DNA of 64,000 bases, taken from CAWAHD01 sp963781785. Lineage in GTDB: Bacteria > Planctomycetota > Planctomycetia > Isosphaerales > Isosphaeraceae. Shown one piece after another: positions 21,052 to 30,487 of the stretch. The translations under genes and the position numbers were made by a program. The first letter of the stretch is position 1; each line of letters begins with the position of its first letter. The stretch lies in NCBI GenBank assembly GCA_963781785.1, contig CAWAHD010000002.1, positions 1,178,001 to 1,242,000 of the forward strand, in the 5' to 3' direction. A model generated the notes under the pieces. It searched no databases. It was not told where the DNA came from and saw only the letters and a program-made list of their open reading frames with translations.

Positions 21052-22170
21052 ATGCCGGCCTTACGCGAGGCCGCCAGCCAGCAGCTTGAACGCGCCGAGC
21101 GAGAATCGCTCTTGCGCTCGATCCGGGAAACCACGCGGCTTCCCGGGGCACGAGTCCGCCGCGGCGGCAAGGAATACGTTTCCTTCAGTTGCAACGACTA
21201 CCTGGGGCTCTCGTTCGACCCTCGCGTGATCGCGGCGGCTCAGGCGGCGCTCGAGCGGTATGGAACCGGCGCCGGCGCGTCGCGCCTGGTCACCGGCAGT
21301 CATCCGGCCTATGCCCAGCTCGAGCGGCTGCTGGCCGACAGGAAAGGAACCGAGCGCGCCCTCGTCTTCGGCAGCGGTTACCTCGCGAATCTCGGCACGA
21401 TTCCGGCGCTTGTGGGCAAGAACGACCTGATCCTCGCCGACCGGCTCTCGCACGCCTGCACCTGGGACGGCGCACGGCTCTCGGGCGCAACCCTCTACCA
21501 GTTTGCTCACAATCAACTCGACCATTGCCGGGACCTATTGGCCCGGCACCGTGCGGGCTTCGAGCGGTGCCTGATCCTGACAGAGACGGTCTTCAGCATG
21601 GAAGGCGACCTGGCCCCGATCGAAGAGCTGAGTGCCCTGGCCCTCGCTTTTGACGCGTGGCTCATGACCGACGACGCACACGGCCTGGGGATCTCCCAGG
21701 CGAAAGAGGCCGACGTGCAGATGGGCACGCTCTCCAAGGCCGCCGGCAGCTACGGGGGCTACGTGTGCGCCCGGTCGGAGGTGATTGCGCTATTCGAGAA
21801 CAGCGCCCGCAGCCTGATGTTTGCGACCGGGCTGCCCCCGGCGTCGGTGGCCGCGGCCGCGGCCGCACTCCAGATCATGAACGATGAGCCTGAACTCGTG
21901 CAAAGACCCCTCGAAAACGCGCGGCGGTTCACCACGGCCCTCGGCCGCTCGCCCGCGGAGAGCCCCATCGTGCCGGTGATCCTGGGCGAACCCGAACGGG
22001 CGCTCGAGGCCTCGGCGCTCTGCGAGCGGCACGGCTTCCTGGTCGTCGCCATTCGACCCCCGAGCGTGCCGCCGGGCACAGCCCGGCTGCGGTTTGCGTT
22101 CTCCGCCCAGCACGAGCTAGACCAGATCGAGCGCGCCGCGGCGCTGCTCAAAGAACATGGCTACGCCTGA
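21052..22170 (+). CDS. bioF: 8-amino-7-oxononanoate synthase
   Basis: A 372-residue PLP enzyme that condenses pimeloyl-ACP (or CoA) with alanine to make the first committed precursor of the biotin ring. The start has AAAGGAAG 7 bases upstream. Family blocks: FSCNDYLGLSFDPRV, GTGAGASRLVTG, FGSGYLANLG, TETVFSMEGD, DDAHGLG and the PLP lysine in GTLSKAAGSYGG. Length is normal (family about 380) and no break is seen. It is divergent from bioB; bioD and bioA lie about 1 kb downstream on the same strand, separated by an inverted DUF4919 gene. Confidence 0.95.
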   Translation: MPALREAASQQLERAERESLLRSIRETTRLPGARVRRGGKEYVSFSCNDYLGLSFDPRVIAAAQAALERYGTGAGASRLVTGSHPAYAQLERLLADRKGTERALVFGSGYLANLGTIPALVGKNDLILADRLSHACTWDGARLSGATLYQFAHNQLDHCRDLLARHRAGFERCLILTETVFSMEGDLAPIEELSALALAFDAWLMTDDAHGLGISQAKEADVQMGTLSKAAGSYGGYVCARSEVIALFENSARSLMFATGLPPASVAAAAAALQIMNDEPELVQRPLENARRFTTALGRSPAESPIVPVILGEPERALEASALCERHGFLVVAIRPPSVPPGTARLRFAFSAQHELDQIERAAALLKEHGYA

Positions 22171-22191
22171 GCGCCGCCAACCGACACCCAC

Positions 22192-22894
22192 CTATTTCTT
22201 GCCGTCCGACTTTTTGGACTCGATGAGCGCCTTCGCCATATTGGCCTCGAGCGCCTTCCAGGGCATATCGATGTTGAAGAAGAGGTGTTGCTCCGGCTGG
22301 CCTGGCTTGGCGTGAGTTGTGAGCACATCGAAATGGTGTCCGTTCCGCTCGTGCAACCCTTGTTCCTTCATTCTCAACCCCAGCGAGCCGAGCACGACGT
22401 ACTCCTCCTCGACGAACAGGATCTCGATCGGCCGCTCGAAGCTTGACCCATGGCCGGGAACCAGCACCGCGCTCAGGAGGCCATCGAGGAATTCCTGGTG
22501 CTTGCGCTTTTTCGGTCTCGCCTGACTTCTCGTAAAGCGCGATTGCGATCGCATGGCCGTCGATCCTCATGAAGTGTTCGCGCTGGAGCAGTTTCACGAG
22601 CGCGGCCTCAGCCGGCTTCAAGCGACCGTCTCGAATGTCCTTGCCGACCTTGGTGATCTCTTCTCGCCAGGAGACGCTGTACGGCTCGTAGTGGCTGGTT
22701 ATCGCAAAGGCTTGACGGAGGGCCTTCCAGTCGGCTTTGGCGGGATCCTTCTGGGCCGCAACCAGAAGTGCTTCGAACTTCTGGTTGGCCTCCTTCAGGC
22801 GGGACGCCTTATCGCCGGACTTCGCGGTCTGGGCTGCCGTGCTACCGACGATCAAGAATCCGATGAGTGGGATCGAGAGCCGGTACGTGGTCAT
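22192..22894 (-). CDS. DUF4919 protein with signal peptide, one frame break
   Basis: About 233 residues. The ATG at 22894 gives a signal peptide (IPLIGFLIVGSTAAQ). The mature part follows the DUF4919 pattern: DWKALRQAFAITSHYEPY near the start, a middle helical part, then FVEEEYVVLGSLGLRMKEQ and HLFFNIDMPWKAL near the end. An extra base in the A run near 22508 breaks the frame (restored junction around TEKRKHQEFLDG). It sits in reverse between bioF and bioD, so it is not part of the biotin transcription unit. Function unknown; probably periplasmic or secreted. Confidence 0.75.
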
Positions 22895-23134
22895 CGCCGC
22901 GCCCCTTCGGGTCAAAGAAGGATCGACCGCCCTGAAGCCTCCGACCGGGTGTGATGAAAATCGTCTCGACGTGGAACACCAGTCGTTCACGTACTTTCAA
23001 TCTAGCCGGCCCGGCGCCGAGAGTCTATTGGGCAGAGTCGCGCCGGGATTCGACAAAGAGCGGTGCAGCCATGTGCGCCTGCCTTGTTGACACCGGCTTG
23101 CCGGTGCAAAATCGACCGGATGGGGGCGACTCTG

Positions 23135-23851
23135 ATGGACACGCTCTTGATCTCGTCGGTCGGCACGGGAGTCGGCAAGACCCTGGTGACGTCGATCCTG
23201 TGTCATCAATTGACTCAGGCGGGCCGCTCCGTACTTGCCATCAAGCCGGTCGTCTCCGGATTTGTACCGGACGATCCCGACAGCGACCCAAGCTTGATCC
23301 TCAAGAGCGCGGGAAAGTCGCCCGATCCAGAGGCCATCGCCGCGATCGCACCCTGGCGGTTTGCACTGCCGGTCTCACCGCATCTGGCCGCCCTCCGGGA
23401 AGGACGCACGGTCGTTCTGGACGAGGTTGCCGCCTTCTGCCGCGACTGTGCACGTGCGGGCCGAGGAATCTTGCTCATCGAGGGGGCCGGCGGCATCATG
23501 TCACCTCTGGGCACGCGGTGCACGGTCCTCGACCTGGCGGTGAGCCTCGGCCATCCCGTCGTGATCGTGACCGGCAGCTATCTGGGCGCGATCAGCCACA
23601 CTTTGACCGCCCTGGCCGCGGTTGGCAGTCGTGGACTTTCCGTGCGCGGGGTCGTCGTGTCAGAATCAGTCGAAACCGCGGGGCTCGACGAAACGCTCGA
23701 CGCATTGCGACTGTTCGCCGGCGCCGATCTTCCCCTGTATGCTCTACCCAGGCTCTCGGGGTCCCCGGAGGAGAAATGGCATGCCGCCCCGGTCTTGACC
23801 GGGCTTTGTGGGCTCGACCGGATGGGACGATCTTCAATCCGCGGATCATGA
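23135..23851 (+). CDS. bioD: Dethiobiotin synthetase
   Basis: A 238-residue ATP-dependent carboxylase-ligase that closes the ureido ring of dethiobiotin from 7,8-diaminopelargonate and CO2. The P-loop is GTGVGKT at residues 10-16; IKPVVSGF and IEGAGGIMSPL match the family. The ATG at 23135 has GGGGG 8 bases upstream; an ATG at 23120 is an alternative. It is followed 11 bases later by bioA, so the two are very likely cotranscribed. Confidence 0.93.
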   Translation: MDTLLISSVGTGVGKTLVTSILCHQLTQAGRSVLAIKPVVSGFVPDDPDSDPSLILKSAGKSPDPEAIAAIAPWRFALPVSPHLAALREGRTVVLDEVAAFCRDCARAGRGILLIEGAGGIMSPLGTRCTVLDLAVSLGHPVVIVTGSYLGAISHTLTALAAVGSRGLSVRGVVVSESVETAGLDETLDALRLFAGADLPLYALPRLSGSPEEKWHAAPVLTGLCGLDRMGRSSIRGS

Positions 23852-23862
23852 GTTGATTATCA

Positions 23863-25122
23863 ATGCCAGGCGCATGGTACGAGCGCGGTCTCGCTCACAT
23901 CTGGCTTCCTTATTGCCAGATGAAGGTGGCGCCGCCGCCCTTGCCGGTGGTGGCGGCGCGGGGTTGCCGGATCGTGCTCGAAGACGGGCGCACGCTGATC
24001 GACGGCATCGCTTCGTGGTGGAGCGCGTGCCATGGATACAACCACCCCCATATCCTGGAGTGTGTGGCGCGGCAACTTGCGGCGCTGCCGCACGTGATGT
24101 TCGGCGGCCTGGTGCATGAGCCGGCGCTCGTCTTGGCCAGACGGCTGACGGCGATGGCTCCCGGTGAGCTCAGCCGTGTCTTCTTCTCGGATTCGGGGTC
24201 GACCGCCGTGGAGGTCGTGCTCAAGATCGCCTTGCAATACTGGCGGAACATCGGGCGGACGGGCAAAGACCGATTCCTCTGTTTCACCGATGGCTATCAT
24301 GGCGACACCCTGGGAGCGATGTCGGTCTCGGATCCCGAGAAATCGATGCACAAGGCGCTCAAGGCGCGCTCATGCGGCAATACGTCGTCGACATTCCGAC
24401 GAATCAATCCGCCTTGGCGGATCTCGACCGGTTCGTGGCGGGAATCGCGGACAACGTGGCAGCCATGATCATCGAGCCTTTGGTGCAGGGCGCGGGCGGC
24501 ATGCGGTTTCACCAGAGCGAGGTCCTGGCCGCTCTGGCCGCGATTGCGAAAAGGCACGACGTCCTGTTCATCGCGGATGAAATCGCCACGGGATTCTGGC
24601 GCACCGGAACGGCGTTTGCCTGTGGGGAGGCCGGTATCTCGCCTGATCTGATGTGTCTGGGCAAGGCGCTCACCGGCGGCACGATCGGCCTGGGTGCGAC
24701 CCTGGCGCGAGGAGATCTTTGCCGCTTTTTTGAGTGACGACTGGGACTCGGCCCTGATGCACGGACCGACGTTCATGGCGAATCCTCTGGCGTGCGCGGC
24801 GGCGAACGCGTCGCTCGACCTGTTCGAGTGCGAGCCGCGAGCGATTCCGGTGCGGGAAATCGAAACGGCGCCGTGCGCCGGGCTGGAGCCGTGCCGCGAT
24901 TTGCCGCGCGTGGTCGACGTGCGGGTCAAAGGCGCCATCGGCGTGGTTCAACTGGACACCCGGGTCGATGTGTACGCGTTGCGTCCCCGGTTCGTCGAGT
25001 GCGGCGTCTGGGTGCGGCCTTTCAAGGACATCATCTACCTGATGCCGCCTTTGGTGATCGACGGCGAGGATCTGGACAGCGTGATTCAGGCGGTCTGCGC
25101 AGTGGCGAGCACGATCCGGTGA
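23863..25122 (+). CDS. bioA: Adenosylmethionine-8-amino-7-oxononanoate aminotransferase, two frame breaks
   Basis: About 420 residues. PLP aminotransferase that makes 7,8-diaminopelargonate, with SAM as the usual amino donor. Landmarks: DGIASWWSACHGYNHP, FFSDSGSTAVEVVLKIA, GYHGDTLGAMSV, IADEIATGFWRTG and the PLP lysine in LGKALTGG. The C-terminus has VRVKGAIGVVQL and VWVRPFKDIIYLMPP, as in the family. The frame breaks near 24370 (one base missing, before MRQYVVDIP) and near 24712 (one base extra, before EEIFAAFLSDD). Both junctions rejoin family-conserved sequence, so the gene is probably intact in the organism. Partner of bioD just upstream. Confidence 0.93.
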
Positions 25123-25148
25123 GAACTCAACTGAAGGAGACGGGAACC

Positions 25149-26270
25149 ATGATAGGGCGTGCAATCCAGCTCGTTTTCGGCGGTCTCTTGCTATCGATGG
25201 CGGTCGTCGTGGGGAGTGAACCGGCCTCGAAACCCGCCAAGCCGCCGGTGACCGCGACGATCGAGACCACCCTGGGCACTTCGTCCCAGCAGATCCGCCA
25301 GCTTGCCTTCGACGGCGACCTCGGCACGTACTTCCTTTCGGTCCAGAACCCGGGCCCCGCCGACCATTTCACGCTGGTCCTGGACGAGCCGGTGGTCGTC
25401 AAGTGGATCGCGGTAACCACGGGCCGGCCCGATGGCAGCGACACGCTCGACGCAGGAACGCTCGAGGCGTCGCATGACGGCACGACGTTCCGCGATCGTG
25501 CGAACTTTGCCGCCGGCTCAGCTTTCGCGGTGCCCGGTGAGCGGCCGATCCGCGCCATTCGCGTCAAGCCGGGCATGAATTCACCGCATCCGGTGGCGAT
25601 CCGCGAGTTGACGATCGAGTCAGAGCCTCCGGTGGCGATCTTTCAGTATCCGGTCGAATTCAAGGTTGACGTCACCGACGCGCCGGAGATGAAAGACTGG
25701 GCCGAGAACGCGGCAAGAATCTGTGCGAGGGCGTTTCCGATGATCAACGAGGAGCTCAAGAGCGAAGGATTTAAGCCGCCCCGGCAAGTGACCATCACGA
25801 TCAAGAGCAGCTACCGCGGGGTCGCGGAGGCAAGCTCCAACCGGATCACGGGCTCGTCACGATTCTTCAAGGCGCATCCCGACGACGTGGGGGCAATGGT
25901 TCACGAGACCACCCACGTGGTGCAAAACTATCGACGGCGCGGCAACCCGGGCTGGCTCGTGGAGGGGGTGAGCGATTACGTCCGGTTCTTCAAGTTCGAG
26001 CCGGGAAAGATTGGGCCGATCAACGCCGACCGCGCCCATTTTAACGGCAGCTATCGCGTCACGGCCGCATTCCTGGCCTACCTCACCAACAAGTATGACA
26101 AGCAGATTGTGCTCAAGCTCAACAAGGTGATGCGCGACGGGCGGTACAAGAAGGAGATTTTCCAGGAGCTGACCGGAAAGACCGTCGAGGAGCTGGACCA
26201 GGAATGGCGCGGGACGCTGAGGAAGGGAGAAACCTCAAATGCGGGTGGTGACCCGAAAAAGACAGATTAA
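25149..26270 (+). CDS. Secreted BSP-family metallopeptidase with discoidin-like domain
   Basis: A 373-residue protein with a signal peptide (AIQLVFGGLLLSMAVVVG). Residues about 35-160 look like an F5/8 type C (discoidin) jelly-roll fold that would bind sugars or surfaces (AFDGDLGTYFLS, VVKWIAVTTGRPDGSD, LEASHDGTTF). Residues about 170-350 match the basic secretory protein family of plants and bacteria, with the zinc-site motif MVHETTHVVQNY (HExxH) and GWLVEGVSDYVRF. The ATG has AAGGAG 9 bases upstream and lies 26 bases after bioA, so it may be read through from the biotin unit without a functional link. Substrate unknown. Confidence 0.85.
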   Translation: MIGRAIQLVFGGLLLSMAVVVGSEPASKPAKPPVTATIETTLGTSSQQIRQLAFDGDLGTYFLSVQNPGPADHFTLVLDEPVVVKWIAVTTGRPDGSDTLDAGTLEASHDGTTFRDRANFAAGSAFAVPGERPIRAIRVKPGMNSPHPVAIRELTIESEPPVAIFQYPVEFKVDVTDAPEMKDWAENAARICARAFPMINEELKSEGFKPPRQVTITIKSSYRGVAEASSNRITGSSRFFKAHPDDVGAMVHETTHVVQNYRRRGNPGWLVEGVSDYVRFFKFEPGKIGPINADRAHFNGSYRVTAAFLAYLTNKYDKQIVLKLNKVMRDGRYKKEIFQELTGKTVEELDQEWRGTLRKGETSNAGGDPKKTD

Positions 26271-26300
26271 CCGGGAAGGCGCGAGGCCTGCTTCCCCAAC

Positions 26301-26344
26301 CCCGTCAGGGGCGACATCGTACAGACCGGGGTGCAAACCCCGGG
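26301..26344. repeat. Intergenic hairpin repeat with GCGACATCGTACAG core
   Basis: The core GCGACATCGTACAG is followed by CCGGGG...CCCCGG, able to form a hairpin. The same core occurs twice at 63887-64000 and, in part and inverted, at 63751-63771, so it is a second dispersed repeat family. The 257-base gap around it holds no gene. Confidence 0.65.
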
Positions 26345-26527
26345 ATCGATACGAGATGCATTGATCACCACACCTCAACTCGTTTTCTCGGTATTTTCTC
26401 AGCCCCGTTGGGGCTGATGACGTTGGGAATTCACCAATCCATCACGCGAACTCCATCGGGGCGGCGAGCACCGGAGCCGATCAGCGCGTTCCCAAACCGG
26501 CAACGGTTTGATTCATCCTTCAGTTCG

Positions 26528-27643
26528 TCACAGCCTCCACCGCACGCCCCAGCGCGGGTGCTCCCGGTTCCAGCGGAGCACGTCCTTGTGGCGATGGTAA
26601 TAATTTCCGATGGCGCGCATGATGGCGATCGCGATCCAGTGCAACGCGGCCCAACCGCCCACACACAGGACGAGGTAGATCCAGAAGAGTCTGGCTCGCA
26701 CCAGCAATAAGACGTAAACGATCGGAACCAAGAGCAAGAGCGCCGAGCCGACGAACAAACACAGTAACACGAACGAGCCGCCGAGCCGGAACATGGCGGC
26801 GGCCACTCCCCACGGCGTCGCGGCGAACGGATGGTCGTGCACGAACGTCATCATCAGGCCCATGATCATATAGGGAGCACCGAGCGCTCCAAGTCCCAGG
26901 AACGTCAGCACGAACTCGCGGCCGGTCGAGGTCGATTCGAGCGCGTAAATCGCGGCCGGCAACAGGCCCACCCCCACCCCGAGGACGAGCCAGATGAACC
27001 ACGGGCTCATGCCGGTGAAGAAGCCGTCGAAATTGCGATCGGGAGTGCGCGGCGGACGGGTCTCCCCCATGGCACTTGCCACCAGAACCCGCCCGAGATA
27101 TTGCACGCAATACAGGAGGGAGAACGGAAACAGAAACGCCACCGGCAATATCGACAGAAACACAATGAACCGTCCCAGGAGGGACGCACCCATCTGCTCC
27201 GCGTCGCCGTACAGGGTCAGGCAGTATTCCGGAACAACCGAGAGCATGATCCACCAGACCAGACTGAGCATGCCGATCACCGCCAGGCTGTCCGCGGATC
27301 GAAGAGGGTAGAGCAAGCTTCCAACCAGGGATGTTTCCGCGTCGTGCACTTCCGCAAGCAGCCCCCCGCCCACGGAAAGCGGTTGTCTCTTCACAAGGTA
27401 GCCTTCGGGGCGCGACGACTGTTCGCGCGGCTGCGTCCGCAACGACGGCTCGGCCGGCGCTTGGAGGCGATAACCGGGCCCGGCCTCATCATTGACACTC
27501 GCGCGTTCCACCGGCGCCGGAGGCGGCAAATCGGGCACGCGAAGCTGTCCACCACATTTCGGGCAGCGCCCCACCCGGCCGGGAATAGCCCCGGGCGCCT
27601 TGAGCCGCATCCCGCAGTCGCAAACCAGGAACACCACGTTCAT
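26528..27643 (-). CDS. Zinc-ribbon polytopic membrane protein
   Basis: A 371-residue protein. The first 35 residues are a two-Cys-pair zinc ribbon (VCDCGMRLKAPG ... RCPKCGGQLRVP), a head module common on planctomycete membrane proteins and kinases. A Pro-rich linker runs to about residue 105, followed by about six membrane segments (e.g. FIVFLSILPVAFLFPFSLLY, FVLLCLFVGSALLLLVPIV). No transporter or enzyme motif is recognised. The ATG at 27643 is preferred to one at 27655 because GGTGG lies 8 bases upstream. Function unknown. Confidence 0.75.
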   Translation of the reverse strand: MNVVFLVCDCGMRLKAPGAIPGRVGRCPKCGGQLRVPDLPPPAPVERASVNDEAGPGYRLQAPAEPSLRTQPREQSSRPEGYLVKRQPLSVGGGLLAEVHDAETSLVGSLLYPLRSADSLAVIGMLSLVWWIMLSVVPEYCLTLYGDAEQMGASLLGRFIVFLSILPVAFLFPFSLLYCVQYLGRVLVASAMGETRPPRTPDRNFDGFFTGMSPWFIWLVLGVGVGLLPAAIYALESTSTGREFVLTFLGLGALGAPYMIMGLMMTFVHDHPFAATPWGVAAAMFRLGGSFVLLCLFVGSALLLLVPIVYVLLLVRARLFWIYLVLCVGGWAALHWIAIAIMRAIGNYYHRHKDVLRWNREHPRWGVRWRL

Positions 27644-27712
27644 CGAACAGGCCACCGATCCATCTCTTGCAACCTCGACCTGAGTGCACCCGAGGCAAAG
27701 GACCGCGCAAAA

Positions 27713-27756
27713 GTAGGTCAGGCTTTCCAGCCTGACGTCCAGCTCGAAAGCCTGAC
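27713..27756 (+). repeat. REP palindrome with degenerate inverted partner (bimer)
   Basis: An intact unit (GTAG foot, loop TTCC) at 27713-27736 is followed at once by a decayed unit in the other orientation at 27737-27756 (stem GTCCAGCT, loop CGAA, foot lost). The tail-to-tail pair resembles a BIME/REPIN, unlike the head-to-tail arrays elsewhere in the window. Confidence 0.85.
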
Positions 27757-27934
27757 TTGCCGCCTCGCCGCTCTTCCGGTTTCACTCCCCCCATTCGCGG
27801 GACGCCATCCCGACCACGACAATTGTAAATGGAATGGACACGACCTTCAAGGACATCCCGGCGGAGCGTCGGGCTGGGCTGATGAAATGTTGGTCTTGCG
27901 CAAGCCTCGCGTTCTCCCGGATTTCGTCGCGCAC

Positions 27935-28074
27935 TTTTTTTCCCCCCCTTGTGAAGGGCGGGTCAGGGGGGGCGGTCGCGGCACCGCCAGCCACACGGCC
28001 GTCGCGGTCCTTTTTCCTCAATCTCCGAGGCTTCGGCGCCACCCCCCTAACCCCCCCTTCGCAAGGGGGGGAAA
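27935..28074. repeat. Inverted pair of poly-C/poly-G hairpin repeats
   Basis: Two copies of a repeat built from CCCCCC, TTCGCAAGG and GGGGGG lie in opposite orientation, at 27935-27972 and 28042-28074, separated by about 70 bases. Each arm is itself nearly palindromic. The whole gap 27757-28270 has no supported gene; open frames across it simply translate these repeats. Confidence 0.55.
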
Positions 28075-28270
28075 GGGATCGGTGGCTTGCACCGCCGTTC
28101 GATCGAGCGCCACAGAAACTTCGCCCTCAAGCCCGTCCCGCCGGGACGGCTAACGCCAACTCTTCACCAGCCCAGCGTCCGACCGAGGACCGCGCAGCGG
28201 TCTTCGTCGTGTTCCCACACAAACCTTCCCGAGCACGAAGCCAGGACACGCCTGGCGCGATTCCGCGTTA

Positions 28271-29055
28271 TCAAGCGGAAAGAACCTCGCCGCCGTTGAT
28301 CGTGAACAGGCCCGGCAGGATATTCAGGTCGATGGTGTCTTTGAGGAACCGGGTCGACCCGTCTGCAAACAGCGCGTTCGTGCCGCCCTGATGCGGGCTG
28401 GACATCGGGGGCAACGGACCGCCCCGTGCCCAGTGCAGGTCATCAGGCTTGGTCCACGGGACTGGCGAGTCCGACTCGATCACGAGGATCGTGTTCGAAG
28501 TGCCGTCGGTGATCTCGCGGTTATCGACTCCGCGCCGGGCTCGAACGGAGTATTGATGCTCCCATACTCGGTCACCGGCCCGACGATCACCAGGTATCCT
28601 GTTGTGGCCGCCCGGCGTCCGGGGCCCGCAGGACAGGCGAATTCGGCAGGCATCTCCCCGAGAAGCGCCAGGTTGTGCGGGCTGTCCCAGGGTTCGTCCA
28701 GATGGAACCGGTTATAGAGCGACCGGTAGCCCATGTACGGCAGAATCGCGACTCGCCAGCTCAGAAGCGGCGTGCCGTCGGGCCCCGCGAACGCGGGGGC
28801 CGGGTAGTGCCCGTACACGTCGTGGTACTCGGATAGCGCGTGCGCCAGCCGCTTGAGCCGGACGGCGCAATTCTCGCGCCGCGACGCCCGGATCGCATCG
28901 GCGATGGGCACAGCCGTTGCCAGCGCCACCAGAACCGTGAGCCCCGCCGCCCCGATCCAGAGGGCAATCCGCGAGCGGCTCAACCGTGCACGTCGAGCGA
29001 CCTCCTCCTGAGGAATGAACACGACCTCCACGCCAAGCGTCTTGAGCGCGTCCAT
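28271..29055 (-). CDS. DUF1559-type protein (H-X9-DG ending), one frame break
   Basis: About 261 residues. The ATG at 29055 has a GGGGGG site about 7 bases upstream. After a basic N-terminal part comes a membrane helix (IALWIGAAGLTVLVALATAV), then CAVRLKRLAHALSEYHDVYGHYP and LSWRVAILPYMG as in DUF1559 proteins. The C-terminus has HQGGTNALFADGSTRFLKD, the H-X9-DG motif, and GGEVLSA. A missing base near 28540 breaks the frame; REITDGTSNTILVIE resumes in the new frame. It lacks the classical GFTLIELL prepilin signal, so it is probably a membrane-anchored variant. Lies downstream of the beta-propeller gene on the same strand. Confidence 0.85.
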
Positions 29056-29203
29056 GTTCGGTCCCCCCACGCGGGCCGGGCCACTCCTGACAAATGGGTC
29101 CCAGGCCCGCTCAAAAGTGCGGCGCACCGGAGCGATGGGATTTCCGACGCGCCACCTCGGTACTGGAAATGAGCCTACGACTAACGTCGGACTTAGTCTT
29201 ACA

Positions 29204-30433
29204 TTAGTCAAAGGTGGGGCAGGTGTCAAGGCCCGCGGTGTGAATCAGTCTGCGCCCGAAGAGCGGCTGCCAGTAGGCATGCATCGCGGCCCGGCCGGGT
29301 TTCAGGTTGGTCAGAGGGTGTTCGACGCGGCCATCGAGGCGCAGGACGTAGAGGTTTCGTGCGCCGTCGCGTTTCGAGCCGTAGACGATCCATTTGCCGT
29401 CAGGCGACGGCTTCGGGTGATAGTGGAGAGTCCCGGGTAGAGACGTGCTCAACTGCGTGATCTGGCCGTCGAGCGTGACTTGAAACAGCTCGACATTGCT
29501 GGCGGCCTTCGCGGTATAGAAGACCGACTGGCCGTCCACGGACCAGACCGGAGTATCGCTGCTCTGACTGTGAAAGCTGGGAGTGTCGAGAACCTCGATC
29601 ACGCCGGCATAGCCGTTGCGGTCGGCGAGCTTCCTCAGTCCGGAGCCGTCCGCGCGGACGATATGAGGATGGCAGTTGTAATGTTCTCCGGCGAGAAACA
29701 GCACCCATCGTCCGTCGGGCGACCATGTGGGAACGAAGTTGAATGGCTGGCCGGTCCGAACGTGGATGCGTTCGGAGCCGTCGGCATTCGCGAGGTACAC
29801 CTGGTAGTTCTCGTGGTATGAGATCCGGGTGCCGTCCGGCGAACTGCTGAAACCGTACGCAAAACCGTTGGAGTTCTTGGTCAGATCAGTCTTGTTGCGA
29901 CCGTCTCGATCCATGCTGAACGGGTTTGAGTTGCCCCCGATCAGCGCCGTGAAGCCGAGCTTTCTCGCGTTGTTCGGCCAGAAGAAGAGGCCGGTGTTGT
30001 AGAAACTGACGCGCTCGACGGCGGTGATGTTCTCTGCCTTGCCGCTCGCGATCTCAACCAGAAACGTGTCGTATAACCAGCCTTCCTTCGTGAACCGGAA
30101 TGTCTTGTGTTCTTCTTCCCAGCGGGCGTTGTCCGGGCTCTCCCAGCCACGACCGATCACGGCAATCGTTCCATCAGGCGACCAACCCGCGAACTGCGTC
30201 CAGGAATCCGGCTGGTCCGCGAGCTGTGCGGCCAGCAGCCGCCGCCCCGTGCCGTCTCGATTGACGACCACGGCTCGCATCGAAAGCCAGTTGGCATGCT
30301 GTCCGCCCGGCAGGTTAGTCTGTCCCTCGGTATAGCCGATTTTCTGGTCCGGCGGAGCCGGTTCTCCTGCGTGGAGAACCACGCCGAAACGGAGCAACAC
30401 GGGGATGAGCGTCAGCATGGTGAGATTGCGCAT
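29204..30433 (-). CDS. Secreted TolB/WD40-like beta-propeller protein
   Basis: A 409-residue protein with a signal peptide (LTMLTLIPVLLRFGVVLHAG). The rest is a set of PD40-like blades: WSPDGTIAVIG, SSSPDGTRISYH, WSPDGRWVLFLAG, WSVDGQSVFYTA and PSPDGKWIVYGSKRDG. The form is typical of exported propellers that bind partners, or of oligogalacturonide-lyase-like propellers. No catalytic residue can be assigned. It starts 54 bases after selB on the same strand, so it may be cotranscribed. Confidence 0.8.
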   Translation of the reverse strand: MRNLTMLTLIPVLLRFGVVLHAGEPAPPDQKIGYTEGQTNLPGGQHANWLSMRAVVVNRDGTGRRLLAAQLADQPDSWTQFAGWSPDGTIAVIGRGWESPDNARWEEEHKTFRFTKEGWLYDTFLVEIASGKAENITAVERVSFYNTGLFFWPNNARKLGFTALIGGNSNPFSMDRDGRNKTDLTKNSNGFAYGFSSSPDGTRISYHENYQVYLANADGSERIHVRTGQPFNFVPTWSPDGRWVLFLAGEHYNCHPHIVRADGSGLRKLADRNGYAGVIEVLDTPSFHSQSSDTPVWSVDGQSVFYTAKAASNVELFQVTLDGQITQLSTSLPGTLHYHPKPSPDGKWIVYGSKRDGARNLYVLRLDGRVEHPLTNLKPGRAAMHAYWQPLFGRRLIHTAGLDTCPTFD

Positions 30434-30487
30434 GGGTTTCCATCTCTGAGCCGGCGACGGCGGAGACCGCCGCGTGGATCCAAGGAT

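Noticed and set aside
26831..28153. Open frame of 440 codons on the plus strand
   Set aside because: Antisense to the zinc-ribbon membrane protein, then runs through a REP and the poly-C repeats; part of its translation (VGQAFQPDV) is just the REP.
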